NCBI GenBank assembly: GCA_964545415.1 | Contig: CAZJFP010000004.1 | Location: 1-64,000, forward strand | DNA from: CAJBLF01 sp964545415 | GTDB taxonomy: Bacteria; Patescibacteriota; Gracilibacteria; Absconditabacterales; Absconditicoccaceae | Length of the DNA stretch: 64,000 nucleotides | Direction: 5' to 3' | Shown here: positions 51,194 to 60,873 of the stretch, one piece after another | Numbering within the stretch: position 1 is the first letter of the stretch | How the letters are laid out: each line of letters begins with the position of its first letter | Notes under the pieces: model-generated | Database searches by the model: none | The model's input: the letters and a program-made list of their open reading frames with translations, nothing else | Told to the model about the DNA's origin: nothing | Translations under genes and position numbers: made by a program

Positions 51194-54100
51194 TTATTTT
51201 ACTATAGGTTTTGTCGCAGTTGTTGATGCAGGAGCTTGTACTTTTGGAGCCACTATAGGAGATGAAACTGCTTGCGGTTCTGCTGGAGATTCTTCTGATC
51301 TTTGTTCCGTGATCGGCACATGTGGCGCTTCCAGTTTCGGTTGGTTGGCTGCTACTTTTTCGGCTTCCGCTGCTGCTATTTTTTCGGCTTCGGTCTGTTC
51401 CGGAAGCTGTGTTTCATCCGTATTGATTCCTAGTCTTGCTTCCATTTCGGCGTCGACGAATTCTCTTTTTCTTCCATATTTTTTGGCAGAATACTCCTTG
51501 AGAATAGGTACGATTTTCTTGTTTTGGTAACTCTTCGTATAGATCATATTTATACTGAATGCACGCGTAGTAGCGTTATCGATATTGAGTTTGATATATG
51601 CTTTATAGTTGGCTATACCTACGATATCTTCCTGTGAGAGCACTGGTGCATATTCTTTTTCCAAAAATTCTGCATCGGGCGCACCGACTTTGAAGGATTG
51701 CATCGTACCCACGTTACCAAATACCGCTGCTTTTACATCATTTTTTCCTCAACCGACATCTCCGAGTCCTTTTGGTGGATCGAGCTGTGCGATATATTGG
51801 TGCGCCATGATAAGCGACAACCTATATTTTCTTGCTTCTGATAAGATATCTGCAAATGTTCCTGATACAAAGTTTTGGAATTCATCCACATAGAGAAAGA
51901 AGTCCTTTCTTTGTGATTCTTCAACTCTTGCTCTCGCCATCGCTGCGGTATAGATCTTGGAAACAATGATCATACCTAGCAGGTTTGCGTTCAATTCTCC
52001 TATCTTACCTTTTGAGAGATTGATGATGAGGATTTTCTTGTTGTCCATGATATCTTCAAACTTGAATGCTGATTTTGTTTGACCGATGATGTTTCTGATC
52101 AATCTATTGGTATTGAAGGATACAAATTTTGCTGAGAAGTATGGGATGATCTCTTGCTTTTCTCTATCGCCCATTGCATTGAATGTTCTCTCTCGCCGAT
52201 TTTTAACCGTAGGATTCGTTACTTTTTTTATTTTATATTCTCTATATCATTCGTCGGTGAAGAGTCTTACTACATCGAGCAATGTAGGTCTGTCCTCGAA
52301 GTCTTCAAGTAGTGTCAGTGCTCCGTATTTGAAATATTCTTGTAATCTTGGGCCAAAGATTTCTGGACCGAACATTTTGATGAATATCTCTGTAGCATCA
52401 TTTACGACTCTATCTGCTTCATCGAGGATATTGATTTCAAACATATTCAATCCCATCGGTCTTTCTTCGTTTCCAGCGTCGAAATAGACGACGTCTTTGG
52501 CTCTTTCCTTTGGTATATATGCAAGCATATCTTCTGCAAGATCGCCATGCGGATCGATCAAACAGAGTCCGTCTCCGTTCCATATATCTTGCCTGGCTAT
52601 GGTCTGTAAGAATACGGATTTACCGGTACCTGATTTTCCGATACAGTAGTGATGCCTCATCCTATCATCCCTTTTCATATACACAGGGGAGAGCGTGTTT
52701 CTGTAAATATTTGTTCATATCAATATTGCGTCTTTGTAGAGTTTGTATCAGAATCCTTTTTTTTCTTTGAGTATTTTGATATATTTCTTACCGTCTTTTT
52801 CTATCGTCTCTCTACCTGCTAATTCTTCTGCTGTGAATTTTTCCGCAAGTTCTAGCGCTTCTTCGTTTTCTGTTGTCTGTCCTACTGCTCGATGTTTTTG
52901 ATATTCTTGCAATATACTATCGAGCTTTCCTCATTTATAACTTTCTGCCAACACTCCTCACATGATATATCCATTGAACTCTTTTGGGATCGGAAGATTT
53001 TCTGGTGCAGGCAAAACCTTGTATTGCATCCATGAGATGATAGGCGAACGGTTGTAGGTAGCATCAGGAAAATGAAAGAGCGATGTCAGTTCATTTATTC
53101 ATAAAATGTTTTTTTTGAATCAGAATCTTGTGATATAATTGTTTATGGCAATCCTTCGGAATGGTCTCAATAGTCGTCAGAACACATCTGTTTTCCCGTA
53201 TGGTTCTACGAGTTCGTTTCCATATTCGTCTCCGTAGATAGTCAATGAACTTACAATCAGATCCAGATTCTTTTCCAGATTTGTTTTGTCATCTGAACTA
53301 GTGGCAATCAATATTCCTGAATTGAAAAATGGTAATGCTGATTCTTCTCCCATTGCATTGAGATAATCTTCCTTGGCTTTGACCATACGTACCATAGTAA
53401 CATTCTCTTCTTCTTTTTTGTTGCTCAAGAGTCTTTGGCTTGGTCCGTTGATAAGGAATCCGATGAGCTTTCGCGGCATGATGAAATATGTCCATCGTGC
53501 ATTACTTGTTCCATGGAGCGATAGATTCTTGTATAATCTATCTACTGCTTTCTGAGATTTTTTATTGAATCGATCTCCCAGCGGTTTGATTGGCATCACA
53601 ATCGTAAGCGTATCGTATCTGGATATCTTTCCTATGGAATCTATGATGTTGTTCATAGGATCATCCGGTTGTTGTTTGAACGTCTTGATATTGTAAAGTG
53701 AATTTTTTTTTGGTTCGATAGGTATGATTTCGTGATATTTTCTTTTGAAGAATTTTGGTTTTTTCGTTCTTTCTATTGAACAATTTGGAAACTGTGCGGA
53801 AATAGCTCCTTCCATTACTTTTTGATATTCTGGATACGCTCCTATGATAAAGTTGAGAGCTCCGTCTTCATAATGATAAATCATCGTCATTTTCGCTTTA
53901 TCAAAAAGCTTTCTCATCAGATTTTCTCTTAGGCTTAATGATCCTACTTTGTGGAAGTTGTGAAACACCTGTGCCATACGTCAGATTTTTTCTTTCATGT
54001 CTTTGGCTAACTCTTTTTCCTGCTCACGGTCAAGCTTGCTTTGTCCTCTTGGTAATAATATCTTTAGGTAGATGATTCTTCCAGAATTGAATACATCATA

Positions 54101-54478
54101 GAAAAATCTCATCATATTCCTTATGATGATAAGAAAAAATATCGTTCCAAAGAAAATCAGCAGTCCATTGATTGCGTAATGTCCGTATTCGGTTATGAAT
54201 CCTTTTATTCCTGTTTCTGTGCTGGTTGTCGCTTGTAGAGTTTGCTGATCTTTTTCGCTTGGTATAGCGGTGAATCCTGGTCATCCATTTGTTTTTGCTG
54301 GTGTATATGGTTTCCCTAGAAGAAAGTTCTTGATCTGTGTCGTACCTCACATCAACTGCATGCAGCTAAGTTTATCTTGGCCTCGCGCTGAATTCGTTAA
54401 TTGGGAAATGTTTTCCAATGTCGCTGGATTTTTTTCGTATTTGTTTTGGATGAGTTCTTCGCATACTCCTAATTCCAT
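51194..54478 (-). CDS. VirD4/TraG-like ATPase, copy C
   Basis: 1094 residues. A ~100-residue N-terminal Thr/Gly/Pro-rich region precedes a TM helix (~102-120, LLIFFGTIFFLIIIRNMM). A large domain, Walker A GKSGTGKS (~614-621), Walker B LCLIDPHGDL (~642) and FLYVDEFQNF (~865) follow. The C-terminal ~65 residues form a Pro/Ala/Glu-rich tail. Many TGA glycines; six standard-code fragments join in one frame. It is the largest of three paralogues in the window and probably part of a conjugation- or pilus-like export machine not otherwise encoded here. Confidence 0.85.
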
Positions 54479-54486
54479 ATTTTATT

Positions 54487-54540
54487 TAGCTGAAAGATTA
54501 AAGCTTCAAGCTTCAAGCTTATGGCTTTTGGCTTATTCAA
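54487..54540. repeat. aagcttcaagcttcaagctt word repeat
   Basis: Words taaagcttcaagcttcaagc and ttatggcttttggctta are partly self-complementary. Located just upstream of ATPase C. Similar words (agcttcaaacttgaagc) occur at 56.1 kb, and related ones at 2.37 and 15.88 kb. Confidence 0.6.
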
Positions 54541-54567
54541 TTATAGTCGGAATTAGGTATTTGTACA

Positions 54568-54606
54568 AAAAAAAACGGCTTTTGGGTCTTGTTGTAAGCC
54601 ATTTTT
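54568..54606 (-). terminator. terminator for the 54630-55508 gene
   Basis: On the - strand the stem ggctt/aagcc is followed by nine T residues, just downstream of the stop codon. A shorter T-run lies on the + side. Confidence 0.7.
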
Positions 54607-54629
54607 TCTTAAAAATTATATAATAGTGG

Positions 54630-55508
54630 TTATAATGTCTGTTTTTTGCGTACATTTTCGTATATTTCTTGCCAAAAATACGCGAAAAATGCTCTTATAA
54701 TGGAACTTGCATAGGCACCAAACAATATACCGAAGAAGAATATACCATAGACGGTCCGTTTTACGCCACCATATTGAATGATATTGAAGATGATAGCAAG
54801 ATAGATGAGCAAGATAGGTATAGCATATATGATCAGCATATTGAGCGAGAAGTTGATGATCAGAAGTGTTTGTATCCTTACATATTTGAAACTTTCCTTT
54901 ATGTTTTTTATCGTTATTTGGCAGCTTTCGAGTAATCCGTCATATAACCCTTTTTTTTCGAGCGTCATGATGTATCTTGTATAGATCTTCAATGCGTTTA
55001 CTATCATCATGGCTCAAAATCGTACTATGAGCAGCATTATTGTTGTGGATCCATGCAATCCTCAGGAAATAGTTATTTTCAATACGGTCAATCGGTAAAC
55101 AGTCGGTGAAAGGATTAATGAGATGATACCGAATTCGAACATGGGAAAAAAGTCTTCTTTCCCTTTCTTCAGTGCAGATCTGATGCTTTTGTTTTTGTCG
55201 TTGAGATAGTGTATGATAGCTCCTTGTCCTATAGGATAAATGATGGAATATGCCACAAAGAGTACTATTGCTATGCCAATTACTCGGCTGATTACGTGAT
55301 TGGAGTTTATTTCTTGGACAAAGAATTCCGCAACTTTTCCTACATAGAGTCCGTTTTCATAGTTTTTGGCAAAAAGAGTATTGATGTTGAGCAAAATAAG
55401 CAAGCTTGCAATCAATGAATGGAAAAATGATGTCGCAAAGGTCAGTCTTATAATCTTACGATCGTCTTTCATATATTCTATGGAATTTTTGATGATTGAT
55501 TTGAGCAT
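54630..55508 (-). CDS. unknown polytopic membrane protein
   Basis: 292 residues with about six hydrophobic segments (near 22-44, 75-100, 125-145, 155-175, 215-240, 248-275). Cytoplasmic-looking charged stretch NDKNKSIRSALKKGKED. Topology resembles YckD/DUF975- or YihY-like multi-pass proteins, but no diagnostic motif is seen. Three TGA glycines cluster at the fragment joint (ITISGGLHGS). Divergent from the next gene. Confidence 0.65.
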
Positions 55509-55612
55509 GTATGCTTTTTAGTGAAAAAATAGAGAGAGGCAATAGAATCTTAATCTTGCAAGTTTTGAGCAAATGTGTATAGTATTTCTGCATTTATTCT
55601 GTCTATGTACTT

Positions 55613-56092
55613 ATGAGATTCATCAAAAGATTCATCTTTATGCTTATTCTTCTTCTGATAGCATTTTTCGTCTATCGTCTTATCAATCCATCAGGCGCAA
55701 AATCTATGCTCTATGACCTCAAATCTTTTTCTAATGATAAGATAGGGACACATTTCGCTTTGACAGGTGATGTAGTAGAATTGACATGAACTCTTGTTAA
55801 TATGACGGGAGATATTTTAGAGGATACCTGAACTCTTCAAAATTCATGAGATGATTTGTTTCTTGAAGATAGCTTGCTTCTTGAAGAGACTTCCCAAGAA
55901 GAACCTGTAATAGATATACAAACTGGAGCAGATGAACAGGTACCGACTACAACTGCTACAAACACAAATACATCGACAACAAATGTTGCGAAACCTAAGC
56001 CTACTACTCAACCAAAATCTACTACTTCTTCTAATGGACTTTCCAATCAAGACCTTCGTGATTTGAAAAATTTGCTAGAAAACTTTCAATAG
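55613..56092 (+). CDS. unknown single-TM protein with Thr-rich tail
   Basis: 159 residues. TM helix at ~7-23 (FIFMLILLLIAFFVYRL), a short globular part with three TGA glycines (LTGTLVNMTGD, DTGTLQNSGDD), a low-complexity Thr/Asn/Lys/Pro stretch (TNTNTSTTNVAKPKPTTQPK), and a C-terminal helix. Stop TAG. Family not recognised; the tail suggests a cell-wall spanning linker. Confidence 0.65.
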
Positions 56093-56123
56093 TTTTCATA
56101 TCTTAAGTTTGAAAGCTTCAAAC

Positions 56124-56150
56124 TTGAAGCCAAATTTATTATTGTATAAT
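56124..56150 (+). promoter_or_regulatory. promoter placing transcription start at the gatA ATG
   Basis: A perfect -10 TATAAT (56145-56150) with a weak -35 (acttga, 17-nt spacing) ends 6 nt before the ATG, implying a leaderless mRNA. The repeat aagtttgaaagcttcaaact (56104-56123) lies just upstream. Confidence 0.55.
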
Positions 56151-56156
56151 ATATAT

Positions 56157-57581
56157 ATGGATATTACGCTCAAATCATATCTTAACGATACAACATTACA
56201 TGGCCAAGATGTCGTTCAATTATATTTAGATAAGGCAAAGACATTGAATGCTGATTATTTTTCTTTTGTAAGATTCCATGATGACTATGTCGCTGCTCAT
56301 GTTGGTGAATTCGCTTTGAGACCATTGAAAGCTGCTCCTATTGCTATCAAAGATATTATTTTGACTCAGAATTTTGTTACTTCTTGTTGATCAAAAATAC
56401 TTGAAGACTATGTGAGTCCATATAGTGCAACCTGTTTCCAAAATCTAGAGAAAAATGGTGGATTGATGATCGGTAAGACAAATATGGATGAATTTGCTAT
56501 GTGATCCACTACGGAAAGCTCCTACTTCGGTAAGACGAAAAATACGTACGGCAAAGATAGAAGTCCTGGAGGAAGCTCAGGAGGATCCGCTGTTGCTGTC
56601 GCTTCATGAGCGTGTTTAGGTGCGTTGTGAACCGATACAGGAGGAAGTATTCGTCAGCCGGCTGCATGGTGCGGTATCGTAGGAATGAAACCTACGTATG
56701 GTATGGTTTCTCGTTATGGTGTACAATCTATGGCATCTAGTCTCGATCAGGTGGGTGTTTTCACTAAGACAGTCGATGATGCAGAAATACTCTTAAAAGC
56801 TATTGCATGATTTGATCCGAAGGATTCACAGAGCGATCTGAGAGCGAATGAATTTGTGAATAGCAAGGATACCGTTGATGAAAATTCAGTTAAAAAGTTT
56901 AAAATATGAGTGCCGAAAGAAGCGTTATGAGAATGATTAGATCCTCAGATAAAGGCATTATTTCTTGCAACTATTGATAAACTTCGTACAAGTGGAATTA
57001 TAGTAGATGAAATTTCATTGCCGATGATGGCGTATGCTGTTCCGATGTATTATACGTTGATGCCTGCGGAAGTAAGTACTAATCTGGCAAGATTTGACGG
57101 TATCAAATTTTGACTTCAATCCGATAGCATGAATGCTGAAACGATACAAAAATACTATGAGCAGATTAGATCTGCAGGATTCGGTGAAGAAGTCAAAAGA
57201 AGAATATTACTTGGTACTTTTGTCCTCAGCTCAGCAAACTATGAAGGATATTATCTCAAGGCTCAGAAGGCAAGAGAGGAGCTACAGGCAGAATTTGACA
57301 AAACATTTGCAAACTACGATATTATTCTTACACCTACTGCACCTGAAGTAGCATGGAAACTCGGTGTGAAAAATGATGATCCCTTGAAAATGTATTTAGC
57401 TGATATGTACACTATCCCTGCTAATATGGCCGGGTTGCCAGCGATGTCTATTCCGATGGGTATGGTAGAGGATCAGGAAGAACAACTTCCTACTTGAATA
57501 CAGATAATAGCTGATAGGCGAGCAGAGAAAAAACTTTTCGGTTTAGGTAGATATTTGGAAAATCTAATAAAAAATGAATAA
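56157..57581 (+). CDS. gatA: aspartyl/glutamyl-tRNA amidotransferase subunit A
   Basis: Amidase subunit of GatCAB, which makes Gln-tRNA and/or Asn-tRNA from misacylated precursors. 474 residues. Catalytic Lys in PIAIKDIILT, the SSGGS triad loop in RSPGGSSGGSAVAVASG, GTDTGGSIRQPAAWCG and the C-terminal YTIPANMAGLPAMSIPMG. Around ten TGA glycines, including SCGSK and TGGSIR neighbours. gatB and gatC are not adjacent. No Shine-Dalgarno; leaderless promoter upstream. Confidence 0.96.
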
Positions 57582-57582
57582 T

Positions 57583-57712
57583 GAAAAAATAATAATGAAA
57601 AAATAATAATGAAAGGCTTGCTTTTTTATGAACTATTATTTATTACCATATTCCATGAATGACAGGTCCTACATTATTCATTCTTAATCCTTAATTATTA
57701 ATTCATGTTTTT
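57583..57712. repeat. long imperfect inverted repeat (aatgaataatg family)
   Basis: Left arm aatgaataatgaaaaaataa then taatgaaa and right arm acattattcattcttaatcc then ttaattattaattcat. Core has tgaactatt/... with partial self-pairing. It separates gatA from the tRNA cluster. Confidence 0.7.
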
Positions 57713-57784
57713 GGTCCGGTCGTTTAGTGGATAGGACACAACCCTGCGAAGGTTGTAACCCCGGTTCGACTCCGGGTCGGGCCG
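57713..57784 (+). tRNA. tRNA-Arg (anticodon GCG)
   Basis: Full cloverleaf: acceptor GGTCCGG pairs with TCGGGCC (two wobbles); anticodon stem CAACC/GGTTG with loop CTGCGAA giving anticodon GCG; T arm CCCGGTTCGACTCCGGG. CCA is not encoded. GCG reads CGC and CGU; most bacteria use an A34 (inosine) tRNA for these codons. Confidence 0.92.
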
Positions 57785-57797
57785 AATGAATATATAT

Positions 57798-57860
57798 GGG
57801 TGATTAGCTCAGTTGGCTACCCCGCAGCGAGTGCGGGGCTCGTTCCACTCGGAGCGTTTT
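57798..57860 (+). pseudogene. broken tRNA-Val 5' half with 32-nt palindromic insert
   Basis: 57798-57819 is identical to the first 22 nt of the intact tRNA-Val. A 32-nt insert (57820-57851) follows at the end of the D loop, then gagcgttt as in the tRNA, after which similarity stops. The insert contains hairpin ccccgca/tgcgggg and a second stem cgagtg/cactcg. Confidence 0.8.
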
Positions 57861-57878
57861 GAAAGATTATATTACTAT

Positions 57879-57955
57879 GGGTGATTAGCTCAGTTGGCTA
57901 GAGCGTTTGCTTGACGTGCAAAAGGTCACAGGTTCGAGTCCTGTACCACCCACCA
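57879..57955 (+). tRNA. tRNA-Val (anticodon GAC)
   Basis: Intact: acceptor GGGTGAT with ACCACCC (one A-C mismatch), D arm AGCTCAGTTGGCTAGAGC, anticodon stem TTTGC/GCAAA with loop TTGACGT (anticodon GAC), T arm ACAGGTTCGAGTCCTGT, encoded CCA. Reads GUC/GUU. Confidence 0.93.
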
Positions 57956-57970
57956 TAAGAAACAATATAA

Positions 57971-58098
57971 TATGATAGCTCAGCCCTGCTAAAGCAGGGG
58001 GCTGCTTCAGCAGCCTTGGTTAGAGCGTTTGCTTGACGTGCAAAAGGTCACAGGTTCGCTCTGTAGTCCTACGGGGTTCGTTCCTGTACCACCCACCA
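57971..58098 (+). pseudogene. broken tRNA-Val copy with palindromic inserts in D and T arms
   Basis: From the D arm onward it matches the intact tRNA-Val, but it lost gggt of the acceptor stem. It carries a 32-nt insert (57984-58015) made of two perfect 16-nt hairpins (ccctgctaaagcaggg, ggctgcttcagcagcc) and a ~22-nt insert in the T loop (58059-58080) that duplicates ttcg. CCA is retained. Confidence 0.85.
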
Positions 58099-58100
58099 TC

Positions 58101-58127
58101 AAATCTGGCTTTATACCAGGTTTTTTT
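58101..58127 (+). terminator. terminator after the tRNA cluster
   Basis: The 8-bp stem aaatctgg/ccaggttt (one wobble) is followed by a T-run. Confidence 0.8.
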
Positions 58128-58143
58128 AATTGTTTTCTAACTC

Positions 58144-58171
58144 TTGACAAACATATTTCGATACATATACT
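58144..58171 (+). promoter_or_regulatory. sigma-70-type promoter
   Basis: Perfect -35 TTGACA and -10 TATACT with 16-nt spacing lie 33 nt upstream of the ATG of the 58204 gene, giving a short leader of about 25 nt. Confidence 0.75.
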
Positions 58172-58203
58172 CTTACTTCATTTTTATTCTCTTTGAGATC
58201 ATT

Positions 58204-59109
58204 ATGAGTAATAAGCATAAGCCATCTGCTGAAGAGATTAAAGTTGTCAAAACTACGGAAGATCTTTTGGCTGATGATCGTGTCGCTAAATATATGAGAA
58301 AACAAAAGCTTCTTGTAAAATTGGTAAAAACCAAACTCTGAAAGGTGCTTTTCGGAAAAAAGTTCTTCATCCATGAAGATATCCTTAAAAAGCAGGATGA
58401 TCTACTGAATAATCTTTTCGGTGATAGATTAGATAAAATAGATTCTCGTTATGTAGATGCAATATTCTTGTCTTATAGTAAACGCATGAATAAAAGTAAG
58501 AACCCTGATGCTTTATGTATGAAATGATTCTATGATTCTGCATCAAGAAAACTTCAAAAGAACAATTTCGATATTTCTCAAATGCAAGTAGGTATCGATG
58601 AATATGCTGTTAATCAGGATGATGAAGGTTTATTTATGTCGTTGTTGGAATATCTCAACCTTTTGGAGAATATTAGAGTAAAATTTAAGGAGATAAATAC
58701 AGAATATGAGACAAAAGCTAAGAAGGAATTGAATTTCTTTGAAGAGGAAGAGGTGTTTACTGACTATCAGGCACATTCTCTTGCTGATGAAATCAGAAAT
58801 AAAAAAATAGAAATTTGTAGCCAAGAATATGATATACTTATAGAATCTGAACATATGGATCCTGATTTTTCTCTACTTTGCAAAGCCTTTTATCTTGCTT
58901 TCAAATGAAACAAGAATCTCGATCAACTCGATAATCTTCTTGATATGTCTTCGGAAATTACGTTCGAAGATATCTTTTTCAATGACACAACCAAAGAACA
59001 GGTGAAACAAAAGAAAATCCCTCTTGAACAGCTGTTTTCTATTTTCCGTAAGCTGCTTAAGGAAAATTCTTCGCATATGTCTTTGAGGAATATGTATGAT
59101 ATTTCCTAA
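58204..59109 (+). CDS. unknown cytoplasmic helical protein
   Basis: 301 residues, three TGA glycines, stop TAA. Strongly charged and helical (NKHKPSAEEIKVVKTTEDLL, NLLENIRVKFKEINTEYETK). No signal or membrane segment. No family recognised; only loosely similar in composition to the 16.8 and 18.1 kb genes. It has its own promoter and a strong terminator, so it is monocistronic. The start is ATG 58204; an upstream TTG lies in the -35 box. Confidence 0.7.
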
Positions 59110-59126
59110 TATATTTCTTTATAGTA

Positions 59127-59172
59127 AAAGCCGCTCGATATCCTAAAAGAAATTCAGTGAGCGGCTTTTTTT
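59127..59172. terminator. terminator
   Basis: The 11-bp stem aaaagccgctc/gagcggctttt is followed by a T-run on the + strand and a short T-tract on the - strand. Confidence 0.9.
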
Positions 59173-59204
59173 TAAGTACGTGTTCAATCATACAAGAAAC
59201 TTTT

Positions 59205-59615
59205 TTAATAGTGTTTAACGAATACTCTGATTTCCCTTATCCCATCAAGCAAAATGTATTCCTTGCCTGCGGGTATTGGATGTTGTACGTCAGCAAGAAA
59301 AAAGAATTTTTTTCCGCTTATCTTCGTTTGTACGAATCCGAAGAAATAATTCGTTTTCCATCCCATCATTTCCTGGAAGATGATTTTCGGGTTGTTGTTC
59401 TCCAGGTTGATTTCTTTTGTCGTATCTTCGGCTTCGGTGTAGATAGCATACCCATTGGATTTCGGGTCGGTAGGATGCGTCAATGCCACTGAAGGCAAAG
59501 TGGAGATATGCCTTCCGAAATACTTCGTCAGCACTCTTCCAATCTCGCGTTTTATCTCCTTTTTTATCGAAGGAGAAATTACGGGATTCACTTTTTTGGG
59601 GAAAATGATTTTCAT
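59205..59615 (-). CDS. unknown small protein
   Basis: 136 residues, no TGA, stop TAA. Mixed alpha/beta: a basic N-terminal helix (SIKKEIKREIGRVLTKYFG), a Thr/Pro loop, then strands (KKFFFLADVQHPIPAGKEY). No signal or membrane segment. It lies 98 nt downstream of the primase-like gene on the same strand. Family not recognised. Confidence 0.6.
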   Translation of the reverse strand: MKIIFPKKVNPVISPSIKKEIKREIGRVLTKYFGRHISTLPSVALTHPTDPKSNGYAIYTEAEDTTKEINLENNNPKIIFQEMMGWKTNYFFGFVQTKISGKKFFFLADVQHPIPAGKEYILLDGIREIRVFVKHY

Positions 59616-59713
59616 TTTGTTTCTTTACCCCTCCTTGGTGGGTAATTGGTTAGACTTTTTTTTGTTTACTATCTCAGTAGTTATTGAGATCTTTATCCAA
59701 AACAAGAGAAAAT

Positions 59714-60580
59714 TTACGGCAATAGTTTTTTGTATTTTTCGATGTTTTCTCGTATCGTTTCGGGAGTGAGCTTTTGTAATTTACTTATGAGCTTTGTGTC
59801 TGCTAATTCGTCCTGGCTTACGGGTACCGTAATGCCATCTATGGTTTTGCTGTCTTTGATGTGCAGCGAAAATGGTGATCTCGCTAGTTTTCCTGGAGGT
59901 GTGTTGCTGGTGTCGAGGATGAGTGCTCATTTCCTTATTTCATGTCCGGCTATGACGTTCAGTTTCGTCGCTTCGCTTACTTTGGCTGCTCGCTTCGTAG
60001 GAAAGCTATCTTCTTTGCCTTTGCCGTAACTCAAATATTTGTCATAAAAATTGTGATCTATCGGTTTCTTTAATAAGAGGTAGATATGGAAGCTTGAGCC
60101 AGTCCGGAGGATTAACGGTTTGAAGAATATGAATTTCTTGAATTGTTTGTCAGATATAATATTTTTCATTACTTCACTGGCGACTTTTCTCGCATCGTCT
60201 GCTGAATTCGTCTGTCTGTCGATATCGATGAATATCCTGTCGATCACGTTGCCGTATTCGTTGTTGCAGGCGTAGAAGAAATTGACTAATTTTCTTGGGA
60301 CAAAATATTGTCGTAGCAGGACTTGTTTTGGTGTAAGTTGTTCTTTGACATCGTCGAGATGATGATTCGCTCTGAGCTTCAGGTAGTTCTCGTCTATTTC
60401 CTGGAAATTTTCGATGTGTAATGGTTCTATCTTGGTACCTCTTTTGAGTAATACAAATTTCTCGCCGATGATCTTGCTGGCAATCTCCTTTCATGTCAGG
60501 AGTTTGGTCAGTAAGGGAGCAATTTTGCTATATCGACAGAGAACGTCGAGATTCCCATATTGATGGAGAATATCTTTCAT
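59714..60580 (-). CDS. archaeo-eukaryotic primase (AEP) superfamily protein
   Basis: 288 residues, two TGA glycines, stop TAA. Motifs of AEP primase-polymerases (PriS/LigD-Pol/PrimPol type): metal site FIDIDRQ, nucleotide-binding RTGSSFHIYLLL (the SxH motif) and motif III LARSPFSLH with LILDTSN before it. Such proteins synthesise primers or act in repair with Ku/ligase. Bacterial DnaG is unrelated. No ligase or Ku is adjacent. The start ATG 60580 is supported by the open frame; the N-terminal ~110 residues are unique. Confidence 0.75.
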
Positions 60581-60757
60581 ATCATGATATATAGTGATTT
60601 TCTGTTGTTTGTATACTGATTTTTTAAAAAATCAATATATAATTTCGATATCATGAAAAATCTCAAAAAATATCGAATTTTCATTGTATCTCAATTATAA
60701 ATAAAAAAAACTTCTTGGGAAAAGAGAAGTTTCTGGTGAAATTATATTTTTATATAT

Positions 60758-60839
60758 TGCCGTCGGGGGGACTCGAACCCCCAAGTCTTGCGACATACGT
60801 ACCTGAAACGTACGTGTATACCAATTCCACCACGACGGC
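60758..60839 (-). tRNA. tRNA-Leu (anticodon CAG)
   Basis: Class II tRNA with acceptor GCCGTCG/CGACGGC, anticodon stem TACGT/ACGTA with loop TTCAGGT (anticodon CAG), long variable arm TGTCGCAAGAC and T arm GGGGGTTCGAGTCCCCC. CCA is not encoded. An alternative register of the anticodon stem would give UCA, but the class II body identifies it as Leu. Confidence 0.93.
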
Positions 60840-60842
60840 ATA

Positions 60843-60869
60843 TTGCCCGCAGTAGCGGGCTATTTTTTT
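60843..60869 (+). terminator. GC-rich hairpin with T-run
   Basis: gcccgc/gcgggc with loop agta is followed by tattttttt. It lies between tRNA-Leu and the DUF5652 gene, in terminator orientation for the + strand although no + gene precedes it. It may be a dispersed palindrome. Confidence 0.5.
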
Positions 60870-60873
60870 GTGA

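Noticed and set aside
57820..58015. CRISPR array or spacers in the tRNA cluster
   Set aside because: The 32-nt inserts are two unrelated palindromic sequences within tRNA copies, not regularly spaced repeats, and no cas gene is present.
60758..60839. tRNA with anticodon UCA (would be the UGA-reading tRNA)
   Set aside because: Shifting the anticodon stem by one base gives UCA, but the class II body, variable arm and better stem register make it tRNA-Leu(CAG).
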